Part shown: one piece after another, positions 26,299 through 35,804 of the stretch
Position numbering within the stretch: the first letter of the stretch is position 1
Layout: each line of letters starts with the position of its first letter
Source of the DNA: Rhizobium freirei PRF 81
GTDB taxonomy: Bacteria > Pseudomonadota > Alphaproteobacteria > Rhizobiales > Rhizobiaceae
DNA: 64,000 bases
Assembly (NCBI RefSeq): GCF_000359745.1
Contig: NZ_AQHN01000061.1
Coordinates: 186,001-250,000 of the forward strand
Reading direction: 5' to 3'
Position numbers and translations under genes: made by a program
Notes under the pieces: model-generated
What the model was told of the DNA's origin: nothing
Database searches by the model: none
What the model saw: the letters and a program-made list of their open reading frames with translations, nothing else

Positions 26299-27282
26299 AT
26301 GAAGAAGACCAAGGTCATTCGCATCCACGAAAACGGCGGTCCGGAAGTCATGAAGCTGGAGGAGGTCGATCTGCCGTCCCCAGGCGCCGGCGAGGTGCAG
26401 ATCCGTCATGCAGCGATCGGCCTGAATTTCATCGACGTCTATTTCCGCTCCGGTCTCTACAAGGCGCCGCAGTTTCCGCTGCCGCTTGGCAAGGAAGCGG
26501 CCGGTACGATTACCGAAGTCGGCGCCGGCGTTTCCGATTTCGCCGTCGGCGATCGCGTCGCCTATGTCGGCAGCGACGGCGCCTATAGCGCCGAACGCAA
26601 CATCGAGACCCGCTATCTGGTCAAGGTGCCCGACGATATCCCGCTCGAAACCGCGGCATCCATGATGCTGAAGGGTATGACCGCCGAATATCTGCTGAAC
26701 CGCACCTTCAAGGTCGGCCCTGGAACGACGCTGCTGTTTCATGCGGCCGCCGGCGGCGTCGGCCTGATTGCCGGTCAATGGGCCAAGGCGCTGGGTGCGG
26801 GCACCGTCATCGGCACTGCCGGTTCAGCGGAAAAGGTCGAGCTGGCACTGGCGCATGGCTACGACCACGTCATTGACTACAGCAAGGAGAGCTTTGCCGA
26901 TCGCGTTCGCGAGATTACCGGCGGCAAGGGCGTTGATGTCGTTTACGATTCGGTCGGCAAGGACACGTTCCCGCATTCGCTCGATTGCCTGAAGTCGCGC
27001 GGCATGTGGGTCACCTTCGGCCAGTCGTCCGGCCCGATCGAGAATTTCAACCTTGCCATCCTTAATCAAAAAGGTTCGCTTTTCGCGACGCGTCCAAGCC
27101 TTTTCGCCTATGTCGGCACACCAGAAGAGTTGAGAGCCAGCGCCGCGGCGTTATTTGCTGTTGTGCAAAGCAATAAAGTGCGTATCAATATTCATCAGAC
27201 TTATCCGTTGAGCGATGCGGGGCGCGCGCACGCGGATCTGGAAGCCAGAAAAACGAGTGGAACTACACTACTGATCCCATAG
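26299..27282 (+). CDS. NADPH:quinone oxidoreductase (zeta-crystallin/QorA type)
   Basis: 327-residue medium-chain dehydrogenase/reductase without zinc ligands. Segments: the quinone-reductase N terminus IRIHENGGPEVMKLEEVDLP, VGDRVAYVGSDGAYSAER, and the NADPH Rossmann motif LFHAAAGGVGLIAGQWAKAL, with VIGTAGSAEKVELALAHGYD and YDSVGKDTF following. Family members reduce quinones by one-electron transfer or enals. Co-transcription with pcs is likely from the 11-base gap; a functional link is not obvious. The last ~50 codons have slightly lower G+C. Confidence 0.9.
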   Translation: MKKTKVIRIHENGGPEVMKLEEVDLPSPGAGEVQIRHAAIGLNFIDVYFRSGLYKAPQFPLPLGKEAAGTITEVGAGVSDFAVGDRVAYVGSDGAYSAERNIETRYLVKVPDDIPLETAASMMLKGMTAEYLLNRTFKVGPGTTLLFHAAAGGVGLIAGQWAKALGAGTVIGTAGSAEKVELALAHGYDHVIDYSKESFADRVREITGGKGVDVVYDSVGKDTFPHSLDCLKSRGMWVTFGQSSGPIENFNLAILNQKGSLFATRPSLFAYVGTPEELRASAAALFAVVQSNKVRINIHQTYPLSDAGRAHADLEARKTSGTTLLIP

Positions 27283-27323
27283 ATCCGTAAAGGGCAGGAC
27301 GGTGGGAAGGAAATGAGGGGAAC

Positions 27324-28898
27324 GTGTCGTCATCCGATGTACCGGCAAACGGTGCGCTATTGTCGGTTCGCAAGCTGACGAAGCTGTTCGGCAGCTTTAC
27401 CGCCTGCAATGAAATCGATCTGGAAATCCAACCGGGCGAAATTCACGCGCTGCTTGGTGAAAATGGCGCCGGCAAATCCACGCTTGTGAAGATGCTGTTC
27501 GGCGTGCTTGAGCCGACGCATGGGGAAATCGTCTGGCAGGGAAAGCCCGCCGGGATCGAGTCTCCGGGCGCGGCCCGCAAGCTCGGCATCGGCATGGTAT
27601 TCCAGCATTTTTCGCTGTTCGAGGCGCTGACGGTTGCGGAAAATATCGCGCTGTCGCTCGACGACAAGATCCCGATCGCCAAAATATCGGAGGAGGCGGC
27701 CAAGCTCTCGCGAACCTATGGTCTGCCTCTCGATCCGAATGCGCATGTCGCCGATTTGTCCGTCGGCGAGCGCCAGCGCATCGAGATCGTCCGCGCGCTG
27801 TTGCAGAACCCCGAACTGATCATTCTCGACGAGCCGACGTCCGTGCTGACGCCGCAGGAAGCTGACCGGATGTTCGAAACGCTGTTCCAGTTGCGGGACG
27901 AGGGGCGTTCGGTGCTTTACATCAGTCACCGCCTCGAGGAAGTGCAGCGCATTTGTTCGCGCGCCACGGTGCTTCGCCACGGCAAGGTGACCGGTGCTTG
28001 CGACCCGCGTCAGGAAACGACGGGCTCGCTGGCACGCATGATGGTCGGCAGCGATGTCGCCAGCGTGAAGCATGAAGGGCTTGGCAAGACGGGCGACATC
28101 CAGTTGGAAGTTGCAGGCCTTTCCGCCCCGGCGCGAACCCCATTTGCCATGTCGCTGAAGAATGTTTCGCTGCGCGTCCGCGCCGGTGAGGTGCTGGCGA
28201 TCGCGGGAGTTGCGGGCAACGGGCAGGGCGAGCTGTTCGACGTCATTTCCGGCGAGTATACCGTGCCGTCGGACAATCTGGTCCATGTCCGAGGCAGGCC
28301 TGTGGGGACCAAGGGCATCAATGCGCGCCGGTTGCTCGGCGCCGGCTTCGTGCCGGAGGAGCGTCATGGCCATGCCGCCGTTTCGGCGCTGAAGCTGTCG
28401 GACAATCTTGTGCTTGCCCGCAATCAGTCGGATCGCAAGACGTTTCTGAGCGGCGGTTTCCTCAACGTGATCAGGCATGGCATCGTCAAGCAGGCGGCCA
28501 AGCGCATCTGCGAAGCGATGGATGTGCGCAAGAGCGGCGAGGATCCTGCCGCCGGCGCGCTTTCCGGCGGCAATCTGCAGAAATTCATCGTCGGTCGGGA
28601 ACTCGATCGGCAGCCGAGCGTGCTGGTCGTCAATCAGCCGACCTGGGGCGTGGATGCAGGTGCCGCAAGCCGCATCCGCCAGGCGCTGGTCGATCTTGCC
28701 CGCGACGGCTCGGCCGTGCTCGTCATCAGCCAGGATCTCGATGAGATTTTCGAGGTCGCGACCGACATCGCAGTCATCTCGGAAGGACGCCTGTCGCCGT
28801 CCTACCCCGCCGGCGAACTGACACGCGAAAAGATCGGCCTTTTGATGGGCGGTCTGCATGAATCCAAGACGCATTCGGAGCCCGTGCATGCGCATTGA
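27324..28898 (+). CDS. BMP-type ABC importer, double ATP-binding protein
   Basis: 524 residues with two ABC domains, the form used by nucleoside/BMP and sugar importers. First domain: Walker A GENGAGKS, Q-loop VFQHFSLF, signature LSVGERQRIEIVRALL, Walker B LIILDEPTSVLTP. Second domain: GVAGNGQGE in place of Walker A, signature LSGGNLQKFIVGREL, and VVNQPTWGVD in place of Walker B. The C-terminal nucleotide site is therefore degenerate, as is normal in this family. Start GTG at 27324 follows a GAGGGG ribosome site. Permease 1 begins 11 bases before its stop. Substrate is probably purine nucleosides or related compounds, by family analogy with BmpA/NupABC systems. Confidence 0.9.
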   Translation: MSSSDVPANGALLSVRKLTKLFGSFTACNEIDLEIQPGEIHALLGENGAGKSTLVKMLFGVLEPTHGEIVWQGKPAGIESPGAARKLGIGMVFQHFSLFEALTVAENIALSLDDKIPIAKISEEAAKLSRTYGLPLDPNAHVADLSVGERQRIEIVRALLQNPELIILDEPTSVLTPQEADRMFETLFQLRDEGRSVLYISHRLEEVQRICSRATVLRHGKVTGACDPRQETTGSLARMMVGSDVASVKHEGLGKTGDIQLEVAGLSAPARTPFAMSLKNVSLRVRAGEVLAIAGVAGNGQGELFDVISGEYTVPSDNLVHVRGRPVGTKGINARRLLGAGFVPEERHGHAAVSALKLSDNLVLARNQSDRKTFLSGGFLNVIRHGIVKQAAKRICEAMDVRKSGEDPAAGALSGGNLQKFIVGRELDRQPSVLVVNQPTWGVDAGAASRIRQALVDLARDGSAVLVISQDLDEIFEVATDIAVISEGRLSPSYPAGELTREKIGLLMGGLHESKTHSEPVHAH

Positions 28899-29973
28899 AC
28901 TCGAAAAGCGTCCGCAGGTCTCGAAACTGTTCGGCATCGTGTCGCCGCTGCTTGCCCTGGCATTGGCGCTGATCGCCGGTACGATCATGTTCGCGGTCAT
29001 GGGCAAGGACCCCGTCGAGGCGCTCGACGCCTTCTTCGTCCAGCCTTTGCTGGAAGTGTGGTCGCTGCACGAACTGGCGATCAAGGCCGGGCCGCTGATC
29101 CTGATCGCCGTCGGCCTTTGCGTCTGCTACCGCTCCAACAACTGGAATATCGGCGCGGAAGGGCAGTTCACCATGGGGGCGGTCGCCGGATCCATCATCC
29201 CGATCGTCTTCACCGATTGGCATTCGCCGATGGTCCTGCCGCTGATGCTGATTGCCGGCGCCATCGGCGGCGCGCTCTATGCCGCCATTCCGGCGCTGCT
29301 GAAGGCACATTTCAATACCAATGAAATCCTGACGAGCCTGATGCTCGTCTATATCGCGCAGCTCTTTCTCGATTGGCTGTCGCGTGGACCATGGCGCGAT
29401 CCGCAGGGACATAACTTCCCGCAGAGCGTCGATTTTCCGCCGGAGGCGGTTCTGCCGGCCATATGGGAAGAATCCGGCCGCGCTCATTGGGGTATCGTCT
29501 TTGCCGTCGTCGCGTCGTTTCTCGCCTGGTTCCTGATGAAATATACGCTGAAGGGCTTTGAGATAACCGTGCTCGGGCAATCGGCGCGCGCGGGGCGATT
29601 TGCCGGCTTTTCCTCGCGAAAAATGGTCTGGTTCGCCTTCCTCCTGTCCGGCGCGCTCGCGGGCCTTGCCGGCATATCCGAGGTCTCGGGCTCGATCGGC
29701 CATCTGCAGCCGGCGATCTCGCCGGGCTACGGTTTCACCGCCATCATCGTTGCCTTCCTCGCGCGCCTCAACCCGCTCGGAGCCATCCTGTCCGGCCTGG
29801 TGCTGGCATTGACCTATCTCGGCGGCGAAGCGGCGCAATTGTCGCCGGGGATATCAGCCAAGGCAGCGAGCGTCTTCCAGGGCCTGCTGCTGTTTTTCGT
29901 GCTCTCCTGCGATACGCTGATCTATTACAAGATCCGCCTGGTCTGGTCGCGGGTTCGGGGAGGTGCGGCATGA
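28888..29973 (+). CDS. BMP-type ABC importer, permease 1
   Basis: 361-residue inner-membrane permease. About nine to ten hydrophobic helices with the family segments CYRSNNWNIGAEGQFTMGAVAG (shortened here), FNTNEILTSLMLVYIAQ, and FTAIIVAFLARLNPLGAIL, all typical of the BPD_transp_2 nucleoside-type permeases. The ATG at 28888 overlaps the ATPase gene by 11 bases, and the following permease begins with an ATGA overlap. Within the unit (ATPase, permease 1, permease 2, binding protein) it forms half of the membrane channel. Confidence 0.9.
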   Translation: MRIELEKRPQVSKLFGIVSPLLALALALIAGTIMFAVMGKDPVEALDAFFVQPLLEVWSLHELAIKAGPLILIAVGLCVCYRSNNWNIGAEGQFTMGAVAGSIIPIVFTDWHSPMVLPLMLIAGAIGGALYAAIPALLKAHFNTNEILTSLMLVYIAQLFLDWLSRGPWRDPQGHNFPQSVDFPPEAVLPAIWEESGRAHWGIVFAVVASFLAWFLMKYTLKGFEITVLGQSARAGRFAGFSSRKMVWFAFLLSGALAGLAGISEVSGSIGHLQPAISPGYGFTAIIVAFLARLNPLGAILSGLVLALTYLGGEAAQLSPGISAKAASVFQGLLLFFVLSCDTLIYYKIRLVWSRVRGGAA

Positions 29974-30890
29974 GCGTCTTTGTCGCGATCCTGCTGACGA
30001 TCATCACGGCGTCGACGCCGCTCGTCATCGCAGGTCTTGGCGAACTGGTGGTGGAGCGCTCCGGGGTGCTCAATCTCGGCGTCGAAGGCATGATGATCAT
30101 CGGCGCCGTTGCCGCCTTCGTCGGTGCGCAGATGAGCGGATCGCCCTATGTCGGCCTCCTCGTCGGTATTGCCGCCGGCGCCTTGTTTTCGCTCCTGTTC
30201 GGCTTCCTGACGCTGACGCTGGTGACGAACCAGGTGGCGACGGGTCTGGCACTGACCATCCTCGGTCTTGGCCTCTCCGGCATGATCGGCGAGGGTTACG
30301 TGAGCGTGCCCGGCGTGCAGCTGGGGGAGATCGTTTTCCCGTTGCTGTCGGATATTCCGTTCCTCGGGCCGGTCTTGTTCAAACAGGACCTGACCTTCTA
30401 TCTCTCGATCGCGCTGCTGATCGGCGTCAACTGGTTCCTCTTCCGCAGCCGTGCCGGCCTGAAGCTTCGTGCCGTCGGCGATAGCCACGGCTCTGCCCAT
30501 GCGCTCGGCATCGACGTCATTCGCACGCGCTATCTCGCCATCATGTTCGGTGGCGCCTGCGCCGGTCTGGCAGGCGCGCAACTGTCGCTGGTCTACACGC
30601 CGCAATGGGTCGAAAACATGTCTGCCGGCCGAGGCTGGGTGACACTGGCACTCGTTGTCTTCGCATCCTGGCGGCCGATGCGCGTCCTGGCCGGCGGCTA
30701 TCTCTTCGGCGCCGTGACGATCCTGCAGTTTCATGCGCAGGGCTTCGGCGTCGGCATTCCCTCGCAGTTCCTGTCGATGCTGCCTTACGCATCGACTATA
30801 ATGGTTCTCGTCATCATCTCTCAAAATCGCCGAGCGACGCTGATCAACACGCCAGCTTCGCTCGGCAAGGCCTTCGTTCCGGAGCGCTAA
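29970..30890 (+). CDS. BMP-type ABC importer, permease 2
   Basis: 306-residue permease, partner of the preceding one (ATGA overlap). Conserved ELVVERSGVLNLGVEGMMII and TNQVATGLALTILGLG segments, and the typical GLAGAQLSLVYTPQWVENMSAGRGW near the C terminus, identify the second BPD_transp_2 subunit of nucleoside/BMP importers. Eight to nine membrane helices. The solute-binding protein follows after 53 bases, giving the full complement of importer parts. Confidence 0.92.
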   Translation: MSVFVAILLTIITASTPLVIAGLGELVVERSGVLNLGVEGMMIIGAVAAFVGAQMSGSPYVGLLVGIAAGALFSLLFGFLTLTLVTNQVATGLALTILGLGLSGMIGEGYVSVPGVQLGEIVFPLLSDIPFLGPVLFKQDLTFYLSIALLIGVNWFLFRSRAGLKLRAVGDSHGSAHALGIDVIRTRYLAIMFGGACAGLAGAQLSLVYTPQWVENMSAGRGWVTLALVVFASWRPMRVLAGGYLFGAVTILQFHAQGFGVGIPSQFLSMLPYASTIMVLVIISQNRRATLINTPASLGKAFVPER

Positions 30891-30943
30891 TGGCAACGTC
30901 CGGACGGATTTCAGCAAAACATGCCAAACCAACAGAGGTAACC

Positions 30944-32020
30944 ATGAAGAAACTAGCACTTGCACTCGCCACCACAGCTGCTGCCATCGTTGGTTTCGCT
31001 GCCGCCGCCGAAGCGGCGCCGACCAAGGTCTGCTTCGTCTATGTCGGCTCCCATACGGACGGCGGCTATTCGCAGGCGCATGATCTCGGCCGCCAGCAGG
31101 TCCAGAAGGAATTCGGCGACAAGATCGAGACGCCTTATCTCGAAAACGTACCGGAAGGCCCGGATGCGGAGCGCGCCATCGAGCGTCTCGCCCGTTCCGG
31201 CTGCTCGCTGATCTTCTCCACCTCGTTCGGCTTCATGGATGCGACCGTCAAGGTTGCCGCCAAGTTCCCGAAGGTGAAGTTCGAGCATGCGACCGGCTTC
31301 AAGAGTGGCCCGAACCTCGCGACCTACAATTCGCGTTTCTATGAAGGCCGTTACATCCTGGGTCAGATCGCCGCCAAGACGTCGAAGAACCATGGCGCTG
31401 CCTACATCGCGTCCTTCCCGATTCCGGAAGTTGTCATGGGCATCAACTCGTTCGAGCAGGGCGCCCGCTCCGTCGATCCGAGCTTCAAGCTCAAGGTCGT
31501 CTGGGTCAACACCTGGTTCGATCCCGGCAAGGAAGCCGACGCCGCCAAGGCCATGGTCGACCAGGGCGTCGATATCCTGACGCAGCACACCGACACGACG
31601 GCTCCGATGCAGGTTGCCCAGGAACGTGGCATCCATGCATTCGGTCAGGCGTCCGACATGATCGCGGCAGGCCCGAAGGCGCAGCTGACCGCCATCATCG
31701 ACACCTGGGGCAACTACTACTCCAAGCGCGTACATGCGCTGCTCGACGGCAAGTGGAAGTCCGAGCAGAGCTGGGACGGCCTGAAGGACGGCATCCTGAA
31801 AATGGGTCCCTATACCAACATGCCTGACGACGTGAAGAAGATGGCTCAGGAAACCGAAGCCAAGATCAAGTCCGGCGAGCTCGCGCCCTTCACCGGCCCG
31901 ATCAACAAGCAGGACGGCACGCCCTGGTTGAAGGCAGGCGAAAAGGCCGATGACGGCACGCTTCTCGGCATGAACTTCTACGTCGAAGGTGTCGACGACA
32001 AGCTGCCGGCTTCGAAGTAA
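30944..32020 (+). CDS. BMP-family ABC importer, periplasmic binding protein
   Basis: 358 residues with a signal peptide (MKKLALALATTAAAIVGFAA, cleavage near AEA-AP). No lipobox cysteine, so it is probably free in the periplasm. The mature part has the BMP/PnrA fold markers KVCFVYVGSHTDGGYSQAHD, NVPEGPDAERAIERLARSGC, IFSTSFGFMDATVKVAAKFP and QTT-like HTDTTAPMQVAQERG. Family members bind purine nucleosides or similar ligands. The ribosome site AGAGG is six bases before the ATG. It closes the operon and is followed by an intrinsic terminator. Confidence 0.92.
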   Translation: MKKLALALATTAAAIVGFAAAAEAAPTKVCFVYVGSHTDGGYSQAHDLGRQQVQKEFGDKIETPYLENVPEGPDAERAIERLARSGCSLIFSTSFGFMDATVKVAAKFPKVKFEHATGFKSGPNLATYNSRFYEGRYILGQIAAKTSKNHGAAYIASFPIPEVVMGINSFEQGARSVDPSFKLKVVWVNTWFDPGKEADAAKAMVDQGVDILTQHTDTTAPMQVAQERGIHAFGQASDMIAAGPKAQLTAIIDTWGNYYSKRVHALLDGKWKSEQSWDGLKDGILKMGPYTNMPDDVKKMAQETEAKIKSGELAPFTGPINKQDGTPWLKAGEKADDGTLLGMNFYVEGVDDKLPASK

Positions 32021-32048
32021 CGGCAGCCAAATAGCCATAGTTGAGAAA

Positions 32049-32071
32049 GGGCGCCAGAGGCGCCCTTTTTT
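32049..32071 (+). terminator. Intrinsic terminator of the BMP-type importer operon
   Basis: GGGCGCC-AGA-GGCGCCC stem-loop followed by TTTTTT, 29 bases after the binding-protein stop. Confidence 0.92.
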
Positions 32072-32163
32072 GTTGCGTTGCATCAACGAATGTCGATTTA
32101 CAAAAGTATTACTATATGATTTTTTGTCCGCGGGCCTGAGGAGATGGCCTTTGGGAGATAATC

Positions 32164-33126
32164 ATGAAGTTGAAAACCGCACTTATCAGTGCCACGATTT
32201 TTGCTGCCTGCATGTTTACGTCCGCATCGGCAAAGCAACTTGTTGTCGGCTTCTCGCAAATCGGCTCGGAGTCGGGCTGGCGCGCCGCCGAGACCACGCT
32301 GACGAAGCAGGAAGCTAAAAAGCGCGGTATCGATCTCAAATTCGCAGATGCGCAGCAGAAGCAGGAAAATCAGATCAAGGCGATCCGCTCGTTCATTGCC
32401 CAGGGCGTCGATGCGATCCTGCTCGCACCCGTCGTCGAGACCGGCTGGGACGCCGTGCTGAAGGAAGCGAAGGAAGCCAAGATCCCCGTTATTCTGCTCG
32501 ACCGCACAGTCAATGGGCCGAAGGATCTTTATCTGACGGCTGTCACGTCCGACCTGGTTCATGAGGGCAAGGTTGCCGGCGACTGGCTCGTCAAGACGGT
32601 CGGCGACAAGAAGTGCAATATCGTCGAGCTGCAGGGCACGACCGGTTCTTCGCCGGCCATCGCCCGCAAGAAGGGCTTCGAAGAGGCCGTCAAGGGCCAT
32701 GACAACCTGAAGATCGTCCGCAGCCAGACGGGCGATTTTACCCGCGCCAAGGGCAAGGAAGTCATGGAAAGCTTCCTGAAGGCTGAGAATGGCGGCAAGA
32801 ATATCTGTGCGCTCTATGCTCATAACGACGATATGGCCGTCGGTGCTATCCAGGCGATCAAGGAAGCCGGCCTGAAGCCGGGCAAGGACATCCTGACAGT
32901 GTCAATCGATTCGGTTCCGGATCTCTTCAAGGCCATGGCTGCCGGCGAAGCGAACGCAACCGTGGAACTGACCCCGAACATGGCAGGCCCCGCCTTCGAC
33001 GCGCTTGACGCCTATCTGAAGACCAAGAAGGAGCCGCAGAAGTGGATCCAGACGGAATCGAAGCTCTATACCCAGGCTGACGATCCGCAGAAGGTCTACG
33101 AGCAGAAGAAGGACCTCGGCTACTAA
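32164..33126 (+). CDS. ytfQ: Galactofuranose-type ABC importer, binding protein (YtfQ-like)
   Basis: 320-residue periplasmic binding protein of the ribose/galactose class. Signal peptide MKLKTALISATIFAACMFTS, cleavage after ASA-K. The mature start KQLVVGFSQIGSESGWRAAE matches YtfQ, the E. coli galactofuranose-binding protein. Also ADAQQKQENQIKAIRSFIAQ, LLAPVVETGWD, LLDRTVNGP, and the hinge-domain VELTPNMAGPAF. GGGAG six bases before the ATG. It is followed by the ATPase YtfR, permeases YtfT and YjfF and a GntR regulator, the full Ytf-type locus. Substrate is inferred from the family; related pentoses or hexoses are possible. Confidence 0.9.
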   Translation: MKLKTALISATIFAACMFTSASAKQLVVGFSQIGSESGWRAAETTLTKQEAKKRGIDLKFADAQQKQENQIKAIRSFIAQGVDAILLAPVVETGWDAVLKEAKEAKIPVILLDRTVNGPKDLYLTAVTSDLVHEGKVAGDWLVKTVGDKKCNIVELQGTTGSSPAIARKKGFEEAVKGHDNLKIVRSQTGDFTRAKGKEVMESFLKAENGGKNICALYAHNDDMAVGAIQAIKEAGLKPGKDILTVSIDSVPDLFKAMAAGEANATVELTPNMAGPAFDALDAYLKTKKEPQKWIQTESKLYTQADDPQKVYEQKKDLGY

Positions 33127-33255
33127 GACGAAAGCCGATCGCACCGGAACGGTAAGGCCGCCGATGCGATCTCTCGTGCAAGATGCCGGCGCATCAATGC
33201 AATGCGCCGGTTATCGCTTTCGCCCATTGGCTCAATGCAGGGACATCAGCGCTTC

Positions 33256-34779
33256 ATGGCTCACGACGTCGAGCGACTTCTGACAGCGACAGGCTTTTGT
33301 AAATACTTTCCCGGGTCGACCGCTCTCGATCAAGTCGATTTCACATTGATGCGCGGCGAGGTTCACGCGCTGCTCGGTGAAAACGGAGCAGGAAAGTCGA
33401 CCTTGATCAAATGCATGACCGGCGCCTACCGCCGCGATGCCGGCACCCTTGTTCTCGATGGCGCCGAGATCGATCCGCATGACACGCTGGCGGCGCAGAA
33501 GCTCGGCATCGGAACCGTCTATCAGGAAGTGAATCTGCTGCCCAATCTGAGCGTCGCGGAAAACCTCTTTCTTGGTCGCCAGCCGCGGTGGTTCGGCATG
33601 GTCAGCAGCCGGTTGATGAGCAACATGGCGAGAGATCTGCTGTCGCAGTATGGCCTGGATATCGATGTCAGCCGCCAGCTCGACCGCTTCTCCGTGGCAA
33701 TCCAGCAGGTGATCGCAATTGCCCGCGCCGTCGATCTCTCCGGCAAGGTTCTCATCCTCGATGAGCCTACCGCGAGCCTCGACACGCATGAGGTCGAAAT
33801 GCTGTTCGACATCGTCAGACGATTGAAGCAACGCGGCCTTGGAATTGTTTTCATTACACATTTTCTTGAGCAGGTTTACCAGATCTGCGATCGCATCACC
33901 GTTCTGCGCAACGGTCGTCTGGTCGGCACGCGCGACGCGGACGGTCTGCCGCGGCAGACCTTGATCGCCATGATGCTCGGCCGCGAACTCGCGCAGGCCG
34001 AGAGCGCGGCCAAGCAAACCGGGGCTGAACGCGGTCCGGTCCGGTATCGCTTCACGAATTTCGGCAAGCGCGGCAAGATCAAGCCTTTCGATATGGACGT
34101 GCATGTCGGCGAGGTGGTCGGCATAGCCGGTCTGCTCGGGTCCGGGCGGACGGAGACCGCCGAAGTGCTTTTCGGCGTCGAGCGCGCCGACAGCGGCGAA
34201 GCAAAGATCGAAGGTAATGCGATCACGCTTTCCAGCCCGCACGCCGCGATCAGGAATGGTTTCGGCTTCTGCCCCGAAGATCGTAAGACAGATGGTATCA
34301 TCGGCGATCTTTCGATTCGAGAGAATATCGTCATGGCGCTGCAGGCTAGGCGGGGCTGGGCCAGACCGCTTGCGCGGAGCGAGCAGAACGCCATCGCCGA
34401 TCGCTACATCAAGGCACTGGATATCCGCACGACCGACCGGGAAAAGCCCATCAGGCTTCTTTCGGGCGGCAACCAGCAGAAGGCGATACTCGCGCGATGG
34501 CTGGCGACAAATCCAAGCTTCCTGATCCTGGACGAGCCGACCCGCGGTATCGATGTCGGTGCGCACGCAGAGATCATCCGATTGATCGAAGACCTTTGCC
34601 GGCAGGGAATGTCTCTGGTGGTCATTTCCTCCGAGCTCGAGGAGCTCGTCGCCTATAGTTCGCGCGTCATCGTTCTTAGGGATCGCGAGCATATCGCCGA
34701 GTTGGCCGGCACCGAGATCACGGCCGGAAATATCGTCGAGGCCATCGCCACGGCTCAAAAGACGCGGGAGGACGCATGA
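33256..34779 (+). CDS. ytfR: Galactofuranose-type ABC importer, double ATP-binding protein (YtfR-like)
   Basis: 507 residues with two ABC domains. First: Walker A GENGAGKST, Q-loop VYQEVNLLPNLSV, a degenerate signature RFSVAIQQVIAIARAV, Walker B ILDEPTASLD. Second: GLLGSGRTE replacing Walker A, signature LLSGGNQQKAILARW, Walker B ILDEPTRGID. The ATG at 33256 begins MAHDVERLLTATGFCKYFPG, the family opening; ATG at 33235 and upstream codons are possible but lack a ribosome site. It is separated from ytfQ by 129 bases, probably leader or processing sequence rather than a new promoter. The stop overlaps the next ATG. Confidence 0.9.
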   Translation: MAHDVERLLTATGFCKYFPGSTALDQVDFTLMRGEVHALLGENGAGKSTLIKCMTGAYRRDAGTLVLDGAEIDPHDTLAAQKLGIGTVYQEVNLLPNLSVAENLFLGRQPRWFGMVSSRLMSNMARDLLSQYGLDIDVSRQLDRFSVAIQQVIAIARAVDLSGKVLILDEPTASLDTHEVEMLFDIVRRLKQRGLGIVFITHFLEQVYQICDRITVLRNGRLVGTRDADGLPRQTLIAMMLGRELAQAESAAKQTGAERGPVRYRFTNFGKRGKIKPFDMDVHVGEVVGIAGLLGSGRTETAEVLFGVERADSGEAKIEGNAITLSSPHAAIRNGFGFCPEDRKTDGIIGDLSIRENIVMALQARRGWARPLARSEQNAIADRYIKALDIRTTDREKPIRLLSGGNQQKAILARWLATNPSFLILDEPTRGIDVGAHAEIIRLIEDLCRQGMSLVVISSELEELVAYSSRVIVLRDREHIAELAGTEITAGNIVEAIATAQKTREDA

Positions 34780-35804
34780 GCTCGCAAATCAAGGCTTCTG
34801 TGCTCCGCCTGATGCCGCAGATGATAGCGCTTGCGGCTATTCTTCTGTTGAATTTCATTATGTTCCCACAATTCTTTCATCTGGAAATTCAAAATGGAAG
34901 ACTCTACGGCAGCTTGATAGACGTGCTGAACCGCGGCGCTCCGGTGGCGCTGCTGTCCATCGGCATGACGCTGATCATCGCCACCAAAGGCATCGATCTT
35001 TCGGTCGGTGCCGTCATCGCGATCTGCGGCGCCATAGCCGCATCCTCCATCGTTGCCGGCTATTCGCTTGCCTATACGCTGTTTCTGACCATCGGCGTCG
35101 GGCTGGCGTGCGGCCTGTGGAATGGCTTTCTCGTCGCCGTGCTCGACATCCAGCCGATCATCGCGACGCTGGTGCTGATGGTCGCCGGTCGCGGCATCGC
35201 GCAATTGATCACCGAGGGCACGATCCTCACTTTCAACAATGACGGGCTCATCTTTCTCGGTAGCGGCGCCTTCGCGGCATTGCCCATGCCGGTGGTGATC
35301 TGGCTCGTCGTTGCGCTTGCCGTGATCCTTCTCGTCCGGCGCACCGCGCTTGGAATGCTCGTCGAAGCCATCGGCATCAACCGGCGGGCAAGCACGCTTT
35401 CCGGCATCCGGACCCCGGTTCTGCTCGTCGCGGTTTACGCATTAAGCGGGCTTTGCGCCTCCTTTGCCGGCATCATCGTTTCGGCCGACATCAAGGGGGC
35501 GGATGCCAACAATGCCGGTCTGTGGCTTGAGCTAGACGCGATTCTTGCGGTCGTGGTCGGCGGCAACTCGCTGCTCGGCGGCCGGTTCAGCATCGTCGGC
35601 GCGTTGATCGGCGCGATGATCATTCAATCGGTCAATACCGGCATCCTGCTCTCCGGCTTTCCGCCGGAGTTCAATCTGGTGATCAAGGCAATCATCGTCA
35701 TCGTCATTCTGGTCATCCAGTCGCCAGCCATGCAGTCCGCGAGCGCTTTCTTCTGGCGCCGCCGCGGCGACGGGCGGATGGTGCAAAAGGAGCAGGCAAA
35801 GTGA
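34776..35804 (+). CDS. ytfT: Galactofuranose-type ABC importer, permease 1 (YtfT-like)
   Basis: 342-residue BPD_transp_2 permease of the ribose/galactose class with eight to ten helices. Family motifs: RGAPVALLSIGMTLIIATKG, DLSVGAVIAICGAIAAS, and the EAA-like IKGADANNAGLWLELDAILA with VVGGNSLLGGRFSIVGALIG. GGGAGG precedes the ATG, which overlaps the ytfR stop (ATGA). The C-terminal tail is charged. Forms the channel with YjfF. Confidence 0.9.
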   Translation: MSSQIKASVLRLMPQMIALAAILLLNFIMFPQFFHLEIQNGRLYGSLIDVLNRGAPVALLSIGMTLIIATKGIDLSVGAVIAICGAIAASSIVAGYSLAYTLFLTIGVGLACGLWNGFLVAVLDIQPIIATLVLMVAGRGIAQLITEGTILTFNNDGLIFLGSGAFAALPMPVVIWLVVALAVILLVRRTALGMLVEAIGINRRASTLSGIRTPVLLVAVYALSGLCASFAGIIVSADIKGADANNAGLWLELDAILAVVVGGNSLLGGRFSIVGALIGAMIIQSVNTGILLSGFPPEFNLVIKAIIVIVILVIQSPAMQSASAFFWRRRGDGRMVQKEQAK